Shown piece by piece: positions 5,372 through 5,882 of a stretch of 5,882 nt of DNA. Position numbers and translations under genes: made by a program. The notes under the pieces are model-generated. The model searched no databases. It was not told the origin of the DNA and saw nothing but the letters and a program-made list of their open reading frames with translations. Position 1 is the first letter of the stretch; every line of letters starts with the position of its first letter. This DNA is from Chloroflexota bacterium. GTDB lineage: Bacteria; Chloroflexota; Anaerolineae; UBA4142. The stretch spans positions 1-5,882 of the forward strand of contig JAMCQI010000054.1 in NCBI GenBank assembly GCA_023381515.1, given 5' to 3'.

Positions 5372-5882
5372 TTACCCCAGGTTCTCCATGAACGTCTGGA
5401 TCTGCGCCTTGATCGGCTCGTCGGCGTACAGACGCGGATCGCTGTGATCCGCTTCGATCACGAGCCCCGGCTTGCCGGTCTGCTCCGTCACCATGCGCCG
5501 GATATCGTATTGTCCGACCGAGTACGGCTTGCAGGATCGATTCGAGTGCATGACGAAACCGTCTACGTCGAACCGCTCGACCAGGTCGGTCATCATGCGC
5601 GCGCGGACGCGGAGGCTCTGGTTCAAAAAGACCTTGGTATAGGTCCGCGCCAGCGCCGGAATCGGGTCCCCTTCCGGGATTTGCATCGACCAGCCGCCGG
5701 TGTACGTGTCCACGACGAAGCAAGCGCCGTAATCCACAAAGTGGCTGTAAAAACGGTAGAGGCGGTGCCAGATGGCGATATTGTCCCAGAGCAGGCGGTA
5801 TTTCTCTTCGGGAATCGCGCTCACCTTGCCTGCGACCCGTTCCTCGACTTCGGCCTTGAGTGCGCGGTAGAATTCCACCGCC
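5372..5882 (-). CDS. 2-hydroxyacyl-CoA dehydratase / benzoyl-CoA reductase B-type subunit (N-terminus off window)
   Basis: About 170 C-terminal residues end at TAA 5374-5372; the frame is open to the right edge. A GTG at 5878 lies mid-domain (EFYRALKAEVEERV) and is not the real start, since full-length family members are roughly twice as long or more. Visible hallmarks are YRLLWDNIAIW, then YGACFVVDTYTGGW, then VDGFVMHSNRSCKPYSVGQYDIRR and PGLVIEADHSDPR. The Cys in NRSC is a conserved family residue that I take to be an iron-sulfur ligand. Family members are cytoplasmic and act with a partner subunit and an ATP-driven activator to dehydrate 2-hydroxyacyl-CoA or reduce benzoyl-CoA. The HSNRSCKPYS wording looks closer to the benzoyl-CoA reductase side, but the substrate is uncertain. 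It converges on the VKOR gene, with 147 nt between. Confidence 0.9.
   Translation of the reverse strand, partial: AVEFYRALKAEVEERVAGKVSAIPEEKYRLLWDNIAIWHRLYRFYSHFVDYGACFVVDTYTGGWSMQIPEGDPIPALARTYTKVFLNQSLRVRARMMTDLVERFDVDGFVMHSNRSCKPYSVGQYDIRRMVTEQTGKPGLVIEADHSDPRLYADEPIKAQIQTFMENLG

Noticed and set aside
5878..5882. GTG at 5878 as the true start of the dehydratase
   Set aside because: The frame stays open to the edge and the residues there belong to the middle of the domain, so the gene is simply cut by the window.

Overview
The window is GC-rich bacterial DNA. It holds four protein genes, two of them running off the window edges, plus about 1 kb of repeat-packed intergenic DNA. The taxon cannot be fixed from the sequence. 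An amidohydrolase of the aromatic-acid decarboxylase type, a benzoyl-CoA-reductase-like protein and a probable selenocysteine codon suggest an anaerobic, selenoprotein-making bacterium. Desulfobacterota-like or Chloroflexota-like lineages would fit, but this is inference.

Layout. Positions 1-2407 (minus) are one long open frame that enters at the left edge. It encodes a BTAD/SARP-type transcriptional regulator with an NB-ARC-like ATPase and a helical-repeat tail, driven by a near-consensus promoter at 2512-2540. Positions 2408-3467 hold no credible gene. They carry hairpins, a 20-bp tandem array, two copies of a small palindromic element and a MITE-like inverted-repeat element. Positions 3468-4478 (plus) encode a complete amidohydrolase-2 family protein whose metal ligands are intact. 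It contains what looks like an in-frame 33-bp palindromic repeat insertion. A 174-bp element with 14-bp terminal inverted repeats (4481-4654) follows its stop codon directly.

The most notable gene is at 4760-5224 (plus): a VKOR-family membrane thiol oxidoreductase. An in-frame TGA at 5114-5116 falls exactly where the first cysteine of the active-site CXXC belongs. The frame continues through the rest of the CXXC (Ile-Trp-Cys), a fourth membrane helix and a TAA. The TGA is followed at SECIS-like distance by a hairpin with G at the first two loop positions. I read it as a selenocysteine VKOR (U-I-W-C); a conventional annotation would truncate it to 118 residues. It has its own sigma70-type promoter, a Shine-Dalgarno sequence and a strong terminator hairpin.

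Positions 5372-5882 (minus) encode the C-terminal part of a 2-hydroxyacyl-CoA dehydratase / benzoyl-CoA reductase B-type subunit, convergent with the VKOR gene. The genes are separately transcribed rather than one operon. The amidohydrolase and the reductase-like protein hint at anaerobic aromatic metabolism; the VKOR would serve extracytoplasmic disulfide formation. The first 21 bases repeat, inverted, a stretch at 1181-1201, which suggests the window begins at an assembly breakpoint.
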